Shown here piece after piece: positions 1 to 9,025 of a stretch of DNA of 18,663 nucleotides. Position numbers and translations under genes: made by a program. Position 1 is the stretch's first letter. Each line of letters starts with the position of its first letter. Below the pieces are notes generated by a model. That model was not told where the DNA came from. It did no database searches and saw only the letters and a list, made by a program, of their open reading frames with translations. Source of the DNA: Monoraphidium neglectum (taxonomy: Eukaryota > Chlorophyta > Chlorophyceae > Sphaeropleales > Selenastraceae); the NCBI RefSeq assembly GCF_000611645.1, contig NW_014012712.1, forward strand, positions 1 through 18,663. Direction: 5' to 3'.

Positions 1-69
1 GGCGTGCCGCTGCGGACGGTGGTGCTGCTGCGGGATTGATCGGCCACCGTCGGGAGCCCGTGGCTTGTG
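1..69 (+). CDS. 3' end of an exon of a B3-like family gene (partial)
   Basis: Tail of an exon whose start lies outside the window. The frame ending in phase 1 at 69 is open and reads Ala/Gly-rich, then ends EPVACG. Equivalent exon ends elsewhere read LRVAHG (to 8276) and QPVAHG (to 9697). All three are followed by a similar splice donor (G|GTGAGGGTCTCC in the other two, G|GTGAGTGTCTCC here). It probably fed the exon starting near 233, but that copy is now a pseudogene, so this exon may also be dead. No function is assigned. Confidence 0.45.
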
Positions 70-217
70 GTGAGTGTCTCCGGGTGGAAGGGCGGCGAGC
101 TTTGCACAACAACCGACACAGACGCGCTCACAAACAAACCGGCACACGTCGCTACCTTCCTCCGCTCAGCTCAGCCACCCTCCCGCCCCACTGGAAACCC
201 AGTCCTCTACATTGAGA

Positions 218-1197
218 ATGAACGCCGAGGGGTGCCTGCAGGGCTTCCCAATCCCAAAGTGCCTCATCAATGCCTGGTTCCCCAACAGCCCCTTACCCCT
301 GGACGTCAGCCTGTAGCTGGAGGTGGACGGCTATACCTGGGGGCCGCGCTTCCTCAGCAACATCAATAAATCACACGGAATCGCAGCGGGGCTCTGGGCT
401 TTCAAGGCGCTTGCTGGCTGCGCCACCGCAGCCTTACGGCTCATGGGCGGGCCCGGCCCGGGCACGCTGGCGGTGCTGACGTAGTCATGTCGAGCCTGCA
501 GGATTCCGGCCATAAAGTGCAAATGAGGCATCGTTCACGGGCACGCGCTGCGGCCAGCAGCGCGCTTGTCACCGGCGATGAGCGGGCCCCGGCGGTAGGA
601 GGCGTAGTGCCGCGAAAGAGGTGAGGCAGGAGGGGCAGCCGCTGACGGCGGAGCCGCAGTTGCATGTGATGGAAAGCGACACAGTTGTACGCGCGGCTCA
701 ACAGCAGCAGCAGCAGCAGCAGCAGCTGCTCGTTTTAAAAGAGGAGGCAGAGATGACTTCAGCACCCAGCAGCAACAGCCTTGCTGCCCGTGGCGTTACC
801 CCCACGCTGCCTGTAAGCCGCCGCACCAGCTCACGCGGCAGGGGTGAGAGAGCGCGCGATGCGGCGGGCCCAAGGCAGCCCGTGGTTCCTCACCGGCTGT
901 CGTCCCACGACTCCTGGAGATCACGCCGCCCGCGACCTCGGACGGCCCCGCCGCGTCCGCGGCAGCCACGCTCGCGTTTTCCGAGGTTGAGCGCGCGGCT
1001 GACATACTGGGGCTGCCAGCGGCAAAGACCGATGCAGTGTGCAGGGCCGTCGAGGTGGCGACAGAGGGGGCAGTAAAGTGCCACCGCTTTGTCGGGACGA
1101 GCTACCGCCGCCTGCGGCGTGCGTGTGCGGCTGGGGGGGTGGCGGTGGCGCATGCGTGGACTCAAGCGTGGCAGCGGTGGCGGAGGGCCGTGACTGA
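218..1197 (+). pseudogene. Degenerate B3-like/polyQ gene copy (copy 1)
   Basis: Homologous along its length to 9882-11013. The N-terminal part (MNAEGCLQGFPIPKC..., then LEVDG, then GLWAFKALAGC) resembles a plant-type B3 DNA-binding domain in spacing; this is a tentative reading by eye. It then has an octa-CAG polyQ tract, EEAEMTSAP, and a C-terminal helix around SYRRLRRACAAG. Damage seen: CAG to TAG at 314-316, where both other copies encode Gln; loss of one base in CTGACGTAG (about 478-483), where the others read CTGGAC; a one-base loss near 900-945; and loss of 13 bases near 1160. The splice acceptor AG is also shifted by one base relative to the other copies. With one nonsense codon and at least three frameshifts, I call it a pseudogene. 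Confidence 0.7.
702..725 (+). repeat. (CAG)8 trinucleotide repeat
   Basis: Eight uninterrupted CAG units, preceded by CAA, which encode polyQ in the frame homologous to the intact copy. The equivalent tract at about 10491-10520 is interrupted by CAA and followed by CTG units. Confidence 0.95.
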
Positions 1198-1907
1198 CGA
1201 GCTTTACCTCCATGGATGGCAGCTGCACGCGCAACGGGGTATCCATGCAATGGGGTTGCATTTGTTTGTCACGCACAGTTGGGGCCCTGCCCCCTTGCCT
1301 TTGGCCCCCGCTGGCAGCGGAAGCAGGGTGCAGGTGCCCCTTTACCCATGCTTGCTCTGCTTTTGGCCCAGGCGGGCGCCCAGGCGGCTGGTCTTGGCTT
1401 AATGAATCTAATGTTTGAGGAATAACGGCCTCCTTTTTGTTGCTGTTCAGCAGTGTCGCCACCTAGGCCGAGCACAGACTAGGATTGAGCAAGGGTTGGG
1501 CTGGCCAGCCAAGCCAGCAAGCCGCACATGGTCGTACAGGATTACATTGTGGATAGCGCACCGCGCTAGCTGAATCAGAGGGCACTACAGAGAGCACGCC
1601 AGCACCGATCCAAGTGCACACACACGTCAGCAGCTGCCAGTGATCCCAGCATGCGTCACCCCGCCAGTGACCTGCTTGCCACCCGCAACGCCCGACCCAG
1701 CCAATCCGCGGCACACGCGCTCGCCGCGCCGCCCGCCGCCCAGGGGCGCTGCCTGGGCTCGACAATATGTCTATGCGACACACATGTATGTGTGCACAAG
1801 CGAGGCCAAACCCAGTTGAACTTGCGGGGTGGTGTGCATGTGCGCACACCACAAGCGAACACAGCAAGCCGCCCCTGCAGCCTGGGTGCTGTGCAGCTGT
1901 TGCGACA
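1198..1907. other. Intergenic region between convergent genes, copy 1
   Basis: Separates the plus-strand B3-like pseudogene from the minus-strand NC10 gene, so both genes end here. Open frames in this stretch are not conserved in frame with copy 2 (11014-11926), and I read it as 3' UTR and spacer. It lacks about 175 bases present in copy 2 at 11273-11447. The only signal I can support is the TGTAA motif at 1542-1546. Confidence 0.7.
1542..1546 (-). terminator. Candidate TGTAA poly(A) signal for NC10 gene 1
   Basis: TTACA on the plus strand reads TGTAA on the minus strand, about 360 bases past the stop of the NC10 gene. The same motif with the same flanks lies at 11540-11544 behind the paralogue. 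TGTAA is the canonical poly(A) signal of chlorophyte green algae. Conservation in both copies supports it, but recent duplication alone could explain that. Confidence 0.5.
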
Positions 1908-4271
1908 TCAAAAGGCGATGCAAATCAAGCCCAGATTGCTGAAGCAAGACACAACGGAACTTTGTAACCAAGCGCTGTCGGTCCGACCCGTCAACCCTGG
2001 ACCGCCAGCACCACCAGCCAAGTCAGAAGTGAAACCCAAGCAAGTGGAGCTAAGCGCATTGCCAGAAGCATCAGAGCCCGACCACCAGCTGGGGCCATTT
2101 GTGGACGTGAACACGCCCGCCTGTTGAAGAGTCTGCTGGATGCTACCCCCTAGCAGGGTTGTGAAGTTGCTGGCGAGGACGACGCCGCTCACAGACTGCA
2201 CAGGCGGGCCGTTGGGAACGTTGTACAAGGCGGGAAAATTAGAAATCTGGTCAGCTGAAGATATTGAAAGGAACGCACGCGCCTGCGCCAGCCCGGCCGG
2301 CCGGAACGCCGAGGCGCTGCACAGGGCATCGGCGCCAGTTCGGCCGCCAAGGTTTCCGTTCCTGCGAGTATCAGATGCTCGGTACAGCATCACCCTTAAG
2401 CGCAGGTACTGCGCCGCAGGGACACCCCCCAGTGTGACCGCGTCGAGGTTGGCCAGGTCGGCGGTTTTTGCGTAGATGCTGAAGTCAATACCAGACACGT
2501 TGGCCACGGTGGCTGCCAGGCTGGTCAGGCTTGCGTTGACCGACGCGATGGCCGCCGCCCCTCTGGTGGCTGTGGACTTGACGGACTCGACGGTGGCGTT
2601 GGCCAGGGAGATTGCCGCCGCGTCCGCCTCCTGGGCCGATTTGACGGCTGCCAGGGTGGCGTTGAGCGCCGCAATCCCCTGGGCTGCGGTCTGGTCTGCC
2701 GCATCCAGCGAGGCCAGCTTCTGGGCGGTGCGCGTGTCTGCTGCTGCAAGGGCGGCGACCTGCTGAGCGACGGCTGGGTCGGTGGCATTGGTCGCGTTGG
2801 CCTTCAGCTGCTGCACTTGGGCGGTGAGCGCCGCAATCTCGGCCTGCGACTTGGCTGTGAGCGCCCCGATTGCCGCACGAAGTGCGTCCAGCTCGGCACG
2901 CAGCACCGCGGTCTGGTTGTTTGCGGCCTGTGCAGATGACACAGAGCTGGCCTGGGCGGCGGCGGCGTTGAGCTTGGGCTCGAGGGCTGCCACGTCACTG
3001 GACAGTTTGTTGACCTGGGCGGCGGTGGCCACGCCGCAGCCATACTGCAGCGTGGTGGGGTCCTGGGATTGTGGTGCATTGCATTGCAACGAGGGTGCAC
3101 AGTGATGGGCAAGCCAAGGCGGTAAAATGGTACAGCTCTCGAAAGCTACAGCTGCTGTCAACACATGTCACGCAGTGAACACTGCTTCCGCTATGTGTCA
3201 TGTGATTGTAGGTTGCTGCCAGCGGCTTGTAATGGATTCACAAGCGCGTCACCATGCACCAGATTCGCAGCGTGCCGCAACCGCATACACCAGCCACCTG
3301 GCAATGCATGGGAGTCGCCACATGCGTGCATGAGCCCATGCTATGTGCACGCACCTTGCTGTCGACCGTTGCGTTGGCGGGTGCCAGCAGCGCGCTGCAC
3401 AGCTGGTCCATGAGGGCTGGGCCGCCCCTGGAGCATCTGTTCAAGGCCCTGACGGGCGCGCACTGCGCGGAGGGACGTGCAGCAAAACAAAGCATGGTTG
3501 CTTGTTGATCGCAGGGTTCTGGGCTTGCGCGTGGCAGACATGGAGGGGCCAGGCTACCGATGTATGGGCATTGTCCCTGGTTCAATTCAACGATGACAGG
3601 GTTGCATGTGCTTGACAGCATCCACATACACAAGACAGCCGTACGTTCCAGTGGTTGCAAGGCCCGCAGGCAGCACTCACTATTGCCAGCTTCGTCTTTT
3701 TGGGGGCTGCTTGAGGGCTGCGCGGCACGCCCCGGGCAAAACAAGGGTTAGCGGAAGGGTTCAGTATGAGAGTGGATTGTCGCCGACACACATGCAGCGC
3801 GCAGGACAGCAGCAGGCGGCAGGACACCTCTCGAGGTGCCACCGACAACGGGTGGTTTGCGGGGCGCGCATGAATGGGCTGGGGAGACAGTTCAAGTGCA
3901 GGCATGCAGGCTTGTGCGATGGCTGGTCGTCAAGGCACACCAGCCGGCTGGAACGCCGGCAATCACTGCGTAGCGCGTGTCTGGGCGTCACACAACGTGA
4001 AATTGACATCAATGGGAAAGCTTCAATGTTGTGGGGGCCGGGGCTGCTGCTGTGCAGAAGTGAGACATATTCAATGTATTTCGTATGCGCCATCTTTGGC
4101 CTGGGGCTGCGCAGCTCCTGTCTTGAGGCTGGCCCTCCTGGTAGTCTCACCCCCCCAAGCCGAGCTGCCTGCCCACCTGGCGCACAGCACCCCGCCCAGC
4201 ATGCTGACGAGCAGAAATAACACCGCCAAAGAAGCCAGCGAGCGCCGAAGGCTGAGCATGGCGGAAGACAT
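1908..4271 (-). CDS. Secreted coiled-coil protein with NC10/endostatin-like domain (paralogue 1, four exons)
   Basis: Predicted 464-residue secreted protein of unknown role. Exons: 4271-4177, 3717-3681 (37 nt), 3462-3355, 3062-1908. Introns have GT donors and CAG acceptors, and phases 2, 0 and 0 join without a break. Residues 1-31 are a signal peptide (start MSSAMLSLRR, hydrophobic LAVLFLLVSMLGGVLC). Residues 33-44 are Lys-rich. About 97-266 is an Ala-rich heptad-like coiled coil with many N-X-S/T sequons (NATNAT, LNAT, VNAS, NVS). About 270-300 (SIYAKTADL...TLGGVPAAQYL) resembles trimeric fibre linkers. About 304-464 matches the NC10/endostatin (C-type-lectin-like) pattern: GNLGGRTGADALC, RAFLS, WWSGSDASG, and a terminal SC...LICIAF. 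Four cysteines at about 328, 421, 453 and 461 fit the two disulfides of endostatin. The upstream ATG present in paralogue 2 is ACG here, so I start at 4271. A cell-wall, matrix or carbohydrate-binding role is inference. Confidence 0.85.
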
Positions 4272-4354
4272 TATGATGCGCACTGCGTCTCGTTCAATGT
4301 TGAGCCGAAGCACCTCTTCTCTTAACGGGGACTCACTTTTCTCGTACGTTGATC

Positions 4355-4362
4355 ATATTTAA
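4355..4362 (-). promoter_or_regulatory. TATA-like box upstream of NC10 gene 1
   Basis: The minus strand reads TTAAATAT about 85 bases upstream of the ATG at 4271, an AT-rich island in GC-rich DNA. It is conserved as TTAAATA at 14413-14419 in front of the paralogue. Start sites about 30 bases downstream would leave a 5' UTR of roughly 50 bases. This is a motif match only. Confidence 0.4.
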
Positions 4363-5448
4363 TCAATCGTCTTGGGTAGATGCGCCGTGCGGCCGGTGCA
4401 TGTTGTTGGTGCATGTACCGTAAGTGCCTGCCTGTGACCGGCTTCGTTACGCATGTGGCATCAGAGCCACTCGTCCCCTGTCGGTATCCCGCCTGGCAAT
4501 AGCGCGTACCAGAACGAATCACACGGTGAACGCCCTCGCCAACGGCTGTTACCGTAGACTCATCTACAACACTGACGGGCAAACAGTCTGCACAATCCAT
4601 CCCAAAAGTGTCCAGTCGCGTGTCACTCAGAAGAATTATCAGGCGATATTACAAGGCCTTGTGGCAGGAGGCTCTGGTGTGGCCAGCGGGACGCGTCACC
4701 TTCTGGCGACCAAGGTGGCCTGGCAGGCCACAGTCCCCGGCCTGGCAGGCCACCTGTGTTCAAGAACGGGGCTTCAACTCCACGAGGGAGGCTGTTCAGG
4801 ATCCAGACCCTTCAAAAAATTTGTAAAGCATGATTACTGCCCTTGAGAGGCTTGAACTAAGCAGCAGGGCAAAACGCGTAGGAGATCAGCGAGTGGAACG
4901 GCACTACGAGAAAACGTGAGCAGGAGTATGCAGAGCAGCGTGTGCACAAAGCGAGCACGCTGACCGCCCTGCAGGCGACGCCGCACAAGAGGTGAAAGGG
5001 GCAGAGCCATAGCGCAGTCGCATGAGGGAGCGCGCGTGAGCTGGGCTGTGGAAGCGGTTTTCTGTGCTGGAATTACAAAAGCATGCTAGAGGGGTAACCA
5101 TTCAATGGTGAGTCGTCTGAGGGTGTGGCAAAGCCGCCTTCACACTCACCCAACGGCCCGCTGGAATCCACGTGTGCCACAGGGTCGCGACGCATCGCTT
5201 CGTCCTAAGCGGGCAGCACAGGGTTGACACTCAAAGACACGCGTAGGCCCCCAACAGCAACCGGGCCTTGGACGAGGGTGTGCATTTCGCACACTACACA
5301 GACCAGGCACAGTCCAAAGCATCAAATCAATGCTAAGGAAGAGATTTACAAATGAATTCTGGCTGGCAGAATGCTGACGTGGTGAACAACTACCGCTGTG
5401 TGGTTTCTATGAATGCAAGTCGTCCCACAGGGTGCTGCTTGTAACAGA
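4363..5448. other. Intergenic region, copy 1
   Basis: Lies upstream of NC10 gene 1 and downstream of the minus-strand exon pair ending at 5449. It aligns with about 14421-15616, but the open frames present in one copy are broken in the other by indels that are not multiples of three, so I see no gene. It contains paired GC-rich palindromic motifs at 4714-4754. TTACA at 5346-5350 (TGTAA on the minus strand) could be a poly(A) signal for the gene ending at 5449. In copy 2 this reads TATACA. Confidence 0.6.
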
Positions 5449-5957
5449 TCAAACTCGCCCTCGAAAGGCGGTCACCCGGAAGGCTTCAAGGTGCCCGAGC
5501 CCCCTTGCCGTTGCTCCACCGACCCCAGGACACCCACAAAGCAGTGCGCACGCTTGCGAAAGCCTCCCAACCTGCCAGCCGACGCTTTCGTGGGGTCCTT
5601 GTCCGCGTGGACACCCGAGTGCCCTCGGGCGTCCTCGCACACCTGAGTGATGGACAGAGGTGTCCGGGCTGAGAAGATGTTGGGGGTCACAAGCCCAGCA
5701 GCGGCGCCCTCCGATGCGATGGCCATGGCGCCACTCTGCTGCACAGCCCTCGCCGTCGTCCTCCACTCATTGATGACGGCTGCCGCCAGCTGCTTGCTCA
5801 GGCCGTGCTGTTTGCTGGCCCATCGTATTAACCAGTAGCCATCCTTGAGGAGCTGCAGCTGCTGCTCCTCCTTGCGCGGGGCCTGTGCACGTGATGCGGC
5901 CCAAGCCACGGGCTGCAAGATGGTGCCAGGCGCACGCAGGGGCCACCCCTTCTCAAA
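5449..5957 (-). CDS. Conserved two-exon coding segment, unknown function (copy 1)
   Basis: Two exons, 5957-5643 and 5571-5449, separated by a 71-nt intron (CAG|GTGTGC to CAG). The first follows a CAG acceptor and reads FEKGWPLRAPGTILQPVAW, then a charged helical part with KEEQQLQLLKDGYWLIRW and KQLAAAVINEWR, ending TPLSITQ. The only difference in length from copy 2 is a 9-base in-frame indel near TTARA, which supports coding. There is no in-frame ATG at its beginning and a TGA lies just upstream of the acceptor, so it needs an upstream exon, most simply the polyQ exon at 6290-6033. The end of the second exon is less certain, since intron retention also gives an open frame ending at 5472. I do not recognise the family. 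Confidence 0.5.
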
Positions 5958-6032
5958 CTGCAGCAGATATCACACGGACCGCAAGCTGATCGCGGTCACT
6001 GGGAAACCCGGCAGAACCTGCCAAGGCAACAC

Positions 6033-6134
6033 CTTGCCCTGCTGCTGCCGCCCTGTGCTTGTACGCCCTCCACTTGTATGCTGCTGCCCCTGCTGCTGTC
6101 GCAGCGGCGGCTGCTAGTCCTCATGTACATTATA

Positions 6135-6198
<64 letters not shown>

Positions 6199-6290
6199 CG
6201 CTGCCGCTGCTGTTGCTGGTGCGACGATATCGTTTCTGCAACGTTTTGGAGATTGTGACACAGCTGCAAAAGCAAGCCGACCGTCAGATC
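6033..6290 (-). pseudogene. PolyQ exon with in-frame TAG (copy 1)
   Basis: Begins after a clear acceptor (TTTTCGCAG) with DLTVGLLLQLCHNLQ, followed by QQQQRQRHQ and a pure CAG run giving about 19 Gln, then HYNVHED and TAG at 6114-6116. After the TAG the frame stays open (QPPLRQQQGQQ...GRQQQGK) to an AAG|GTGTTG donor at 6032. Splicing there would join in phase 0 to the exon at 5957, so the TAG is the only break in this exon. Either the gene ends at the TAG and the downstream exons belong to something else, or the TAG is a nonsense change. Copy 2 has the same TAG. Confidence 0.45.
6138..6194 (-). repeat. (CTG)19 / minus-strand (CAG)19 repeat
   Basis: Nineteen uninterrupted CTG units on the plus strand, encoding polyQ on the minus strand. 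The paralogous tract at 16307-16339 has 11 units. The difference is a whole number of codons, consistent with replication slippage since duplication. Confidence 0.97.
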
Positions 6291-6439
6291 CTGCGAAAAG
6301 GCGGGAAACATGCAAACATGGCATGGATCAGCAGGCAGCAATATCCACAGCAAACAGGGATGCAAGCAGCAGATTTAGTAATCCTAGGTGCTGTAATGCG
6401 CACCTGATGGAGCACCACCCATATCGCCCCTCTGCCGAC

Positions 6440-7124
6440 CTGTGAGGCCTGAAGTCTAGCAAGGGTTTCGCTGAATCCTGAAGCACGCTGTGATCGAAGC
6501 TGACACTGCTGCAGCTGCCGGCGCCGCCACTGCCACACCAGCAAACTCTGCTACAGCTGCCGCTCCCGCCCCTGCCAGCCTTGATGTCGCGGCTGGCCCT
6601 ACTCCTGGCGCCGCCCCCCCTGCTGCCACCAACCCATTTGCTGCTGCCGCCGCCCTAGTCGCTGCCCCACCGCCAACTCCTGCTGCGCACCCAGTTGCTC
6701 CGGCTGGCGACGGCCCTGCACATGCTGCTAATGTGCTGTTGCTGCTGGCTGCTTCTGCGCGCCGTTGAAGGATCAAGTCTCGCTCCTCAGAGCTGACAAC
6801 CATGAAAGAAAGGGCGGACGTGGCGCACGCTTCTGACCCTGCTGCAGCTCAGGTTGCGCCGTACGTCATGCGCTCATGCGTGAGAAGCCTGGCGCGCTCC
6901 GTCTGGGTGATCGGCGCCGCGCTTGCAAAGGCGGGCCCTGCTTCCTGCGTATACGCTGGTCCCATTGTGGGTGTGGAGGCCACCTGCTGCCCTGCCTGCT
7001 GGTGCTGCACTCTGCTGCGCTGCTCATGGCACCGCTGCCTCTTCACATCGTGGTACGCAGCGGGGTGCCGCAGCACACTGTGATTGTCAAGCTGCCGATC
7101 AGCCATGACGATTGGCAGAGCTCT
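6440..7124 (-). pseudogene. Ala/Gly/Pro-rich upstream exon region, damaged (copy 1)
   Basis: Homologous to 16578-17282. One candidate exon starts after a pyrimidine-rich acceptor (CCCTTTCTTTCATGGTTGTCAG) at 6792 and reads SSEERDLILQRRAEA, then a long Ala/Gly/Pro-rich stretch. The donor CAG|GTCGGC after 6440 is conserved, but one extra base near 6465-6480 relative to copy 2 puts the 3' part in another frame. Upstream of 6792 the frame contains a TGA (about 6846-6848) where copy 2 has TCA; that TGA is harmless if it lies in an intron. The putative N-terminal part (MADRQLDNHSVLRHP...) differs from copy 2 at many positions, so it may not be coding. No function can be given. Confidence 0.4.
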
Positions 7125-7922
7125 CAGAGCGGCAATGCACTTGGCGGCACCCAGCGCCGTTGAGCTCCTTGTGGTGCGGTCTTGGTTCGGCTGTGCACAA
7201 ACAGTTGTTGGGAGTGTGGGCAGTCTGAGAGTGGTGTGCGGTTCACTGGTGGCCGCAACAGCATGACCACAAGCATTGGCCACACCATGCCATACTGTAT
7301 GCCAGCATTGCCCGCTCAGCCATGTCAGTGCAGTTCATGTCGAGTGAACCTGGGGTCCAGCGGTATCCCAGAGCCATGCACACTTGCAAGAGACACTCGA
7401 TCTGCTGCCGCAGGGCCGTTCACTAGCTCAATGCCAACCTGTCGTGACAAACTGAAGCAGCTCGAGCTGTGCAGGCAGCGCTTTCCGCCCCGCCGACCAG
7501 TGCTGCGCCTGCAGCTGAGCAGCAAGAGCATGCAGTGCCTACTTCAAGACTCCTGCTGAGATGCACCGTCTTTGAGCGGCTCGGGCGGCTGTTGACGCCC
7601 TGTATTTGAAACAAGTAGGTCGGCACCGAACACCGTTGCGGCTGTAGATGTGCCGAGGGCCACTCGCGGAGCTTCGGGCTATTCTAATAACGGTAGAGCA
7701 ACTGCTGCTCAATGGCATGCCGTACTGTGCTTGGCCAGCTGCCATGACTACTCGCAGGATGGACACAGCCACGACAGCAGAGAGCAGACACATTTTTGAT
7801 CTGGGAAAAATGTCAGCCTCAGCATGGGTTGGCAACTTGCAGCCGTTGCTGCAGGGCTCGTCGATGAGTACCGTGGCAGTGGACAACCTGCTGCCGCCCT
7901 TGCCGCGCCACCAGACGCCGCC
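7125..7922. other. Divergent intergenic region, copy 1
   Basis: Lies between the minus-strand Ala/Gln-rich gene and the plus-strand B3-like unit, so it should hold both 5' regions. It aligns with 17283-17970. A minus-strand stretch near 7570-7660 (GTSTAATVFGADLLV-like) resembles a reading in copy 2 (17760-17830), but it is broken by a one-base indel and several others, so I do not call a gene. Similarity to copy 2 ends near 7830. Confidence 0.5.
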
Positions 7923-8276
7923 ATGAAACCCCTACCCTCGCATGCGCCAGCGATGCGCGCGCGCGGCGCCGCGGCGTGGCGGACGCGTGGCGGACGCGGC
8001 GGCCCCGAGGGCGGCGCTGCGGCGTGGCGGCAGCAGCGGCCCTTGTTCACTGGGACACCAGCGAGTGCAGGGCCGGCGGCGGTGGTGTTGGCAGCAATGA
8101 CGAGTACTCAGGCGCTTCGGGCGGCACAGAGCTTGGAGACGAGCGGTTGACCGGCCGCATTGACGAGGTCGGCAGCAGCGACGCCGCTGAGGCAGGCAGT
8201 GGCGGCAGGCGGCGCAGCGGCGGCGGCAGTGCTGCTGCCGGCCCAGCCAGCATCGGCAGCCTGCGTGTGGCGCACG
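7923..8276 (+). CDS. Putative exon of the middle B3-like unit
   Basis: Aligned with the stretch before 9697 (shared GGPEGGAA-type coding and a DEYSGA motif) and with 1-69. The phase-1 end reads SLRVAHG and is followed by a donor (CACG|GTGAGGGT). Splicing to the acceptor at 8468 gives VAHG|FGVPLSL in frame, matching QPVAHG|FPVPK in copy 2. The frame carrying DEYSGASGG is open from about 7868 without a convincing ATG. The alternative frame starts with an ATG at 7923. I cannot tell which is used at the 5' end, so 7923 is a placeholder. No known domain was recognised. Confidence 0.4.
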
Positions 8277-8911
8277 GTGAGGGTCTCCAAATGGGGGGCC
8301 TGCGCTTCGAGCTCATCCATACTCACGCATGCACCTGAATAGAACGCAAACATCACTGACCACTGAACATCCCCTCGTCAGCCCTCCTCCTTGACCTAGC
8401 CGGCCTCCCACCCACCCACAAACCCACTTTTTTGACTCGTCTGTTGAATACGAAAAGGCACATGGAAGGCTTTGGAGTCCCACTGAGCCTCATCAGCGCC
8501 TGGTTTCGTGGCAGCCCCTTACCCCTGGACGTCAGCCTACAGCTGGAGGTGGACGGCCACGCCTGGGGGCCGCGCTTCCTCAGCAACATCAATTCATGAC
8601 ACGGAATCGCGGGGGGCCTCTGGGCTTTCAAGGCGCTCGCCGGCTGCGACGCCGCAGCCTTACGGCTCATGGGCAGGCCAGGCCCGGGCACGCCGGCGGT
8701 GCTGGACGATGTCATGGCGAGCCTGCAGGATTCTGGCCACCTCGCGCGAGTATGAGCGGCGCGCGCTGCGGCCAGCCGCGGACTTTTCACCAACGGCGAG
8801 CGAGCCGCGGCTGTGTTGGGCGCCGGCGGAGGGATAGAGGGAGGGCAGGAGGGGCGGCCGCGGCCGGCGGAGCCGCAGCCGCGGGTTGTGGAGAGCGGCA
8901 CGGTTGGGCGT

Positions 8912-8986
8912 GTGCCGCAGCAGCTGCAGCAGCACCAGCAGCAGCGGCAGCGGCAGCAGTAGCAGCAGCAGCGGCAGCAGCAGCGA

Positions 8987-9017
<31 letters not shown>

Positions 9018-9025
9018 GGCCGCAG
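8912..9025 (+). repeat. Interrupted CAG repeat tract
   Basis: CAG units broken by CGG, CTG, CAC, CGA, CAA and one TAG (8960-8962), ending in a run of nine CAG. In the frame homologous to the intact copy this is polyQ. Confidence 0.9.

Larger units (their letters stand above)
1..7830. repeat. Segmental tandem duplication, copy 1
   Basis: Left copy of the tandem duplication. It aligns in order and orientation with about 9630-17970. Anchor pairs read from the sequence are: splice donor after 69 and 9697; NC10 gene stop 1908 and 11927; NC10 gene start 4271 and 14328; conserved exon acceptor 5957 and 16106; polyQ exon start 6290 and 16423. The offset drifts from about 9628 to about 10140 because of indels. 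Homology extends past the left edge of the window, so the true left breakpoint is not visible. Introns and intergenic DNA are also clearly similar, so the event was genomic, not retroposition. Confidence 0.93.

Noticed and set aside
3565..3605. GGTTCAATTC resembling a tRNA B-box
   Set aside because: No A-box or cloverleaf could be built around it, and the paralogous position (13620-13640) does not keep the motif.
3761..4150. Possible extra exon in the large first intron of NC10 gene 1 (minus strand)
   Set aside because: Part is well conserved with copy 2, but exons 1 and 2 already join in phase without it, and the frame contains differing indels. Intronic conservation from recent duplication is sufficient.
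4424..4846. Plus-strand open frame starting MPACDRLRYACG, partly shared with copy 2
   Set aside because: The frame is broken in copy 2 by indels that are not multiples of three, and base-level similarity is no higher than in the surrounding spacer. Taken as non-coding duplicated DNA.
6490..6768. Plus-strand Ala/Pro-rich open frame in the CTG-rich region
   Set aside because: Low-complexity GC-rich DNA gives long open frames on both strands. Splice sites and exon phase support the minus strand.
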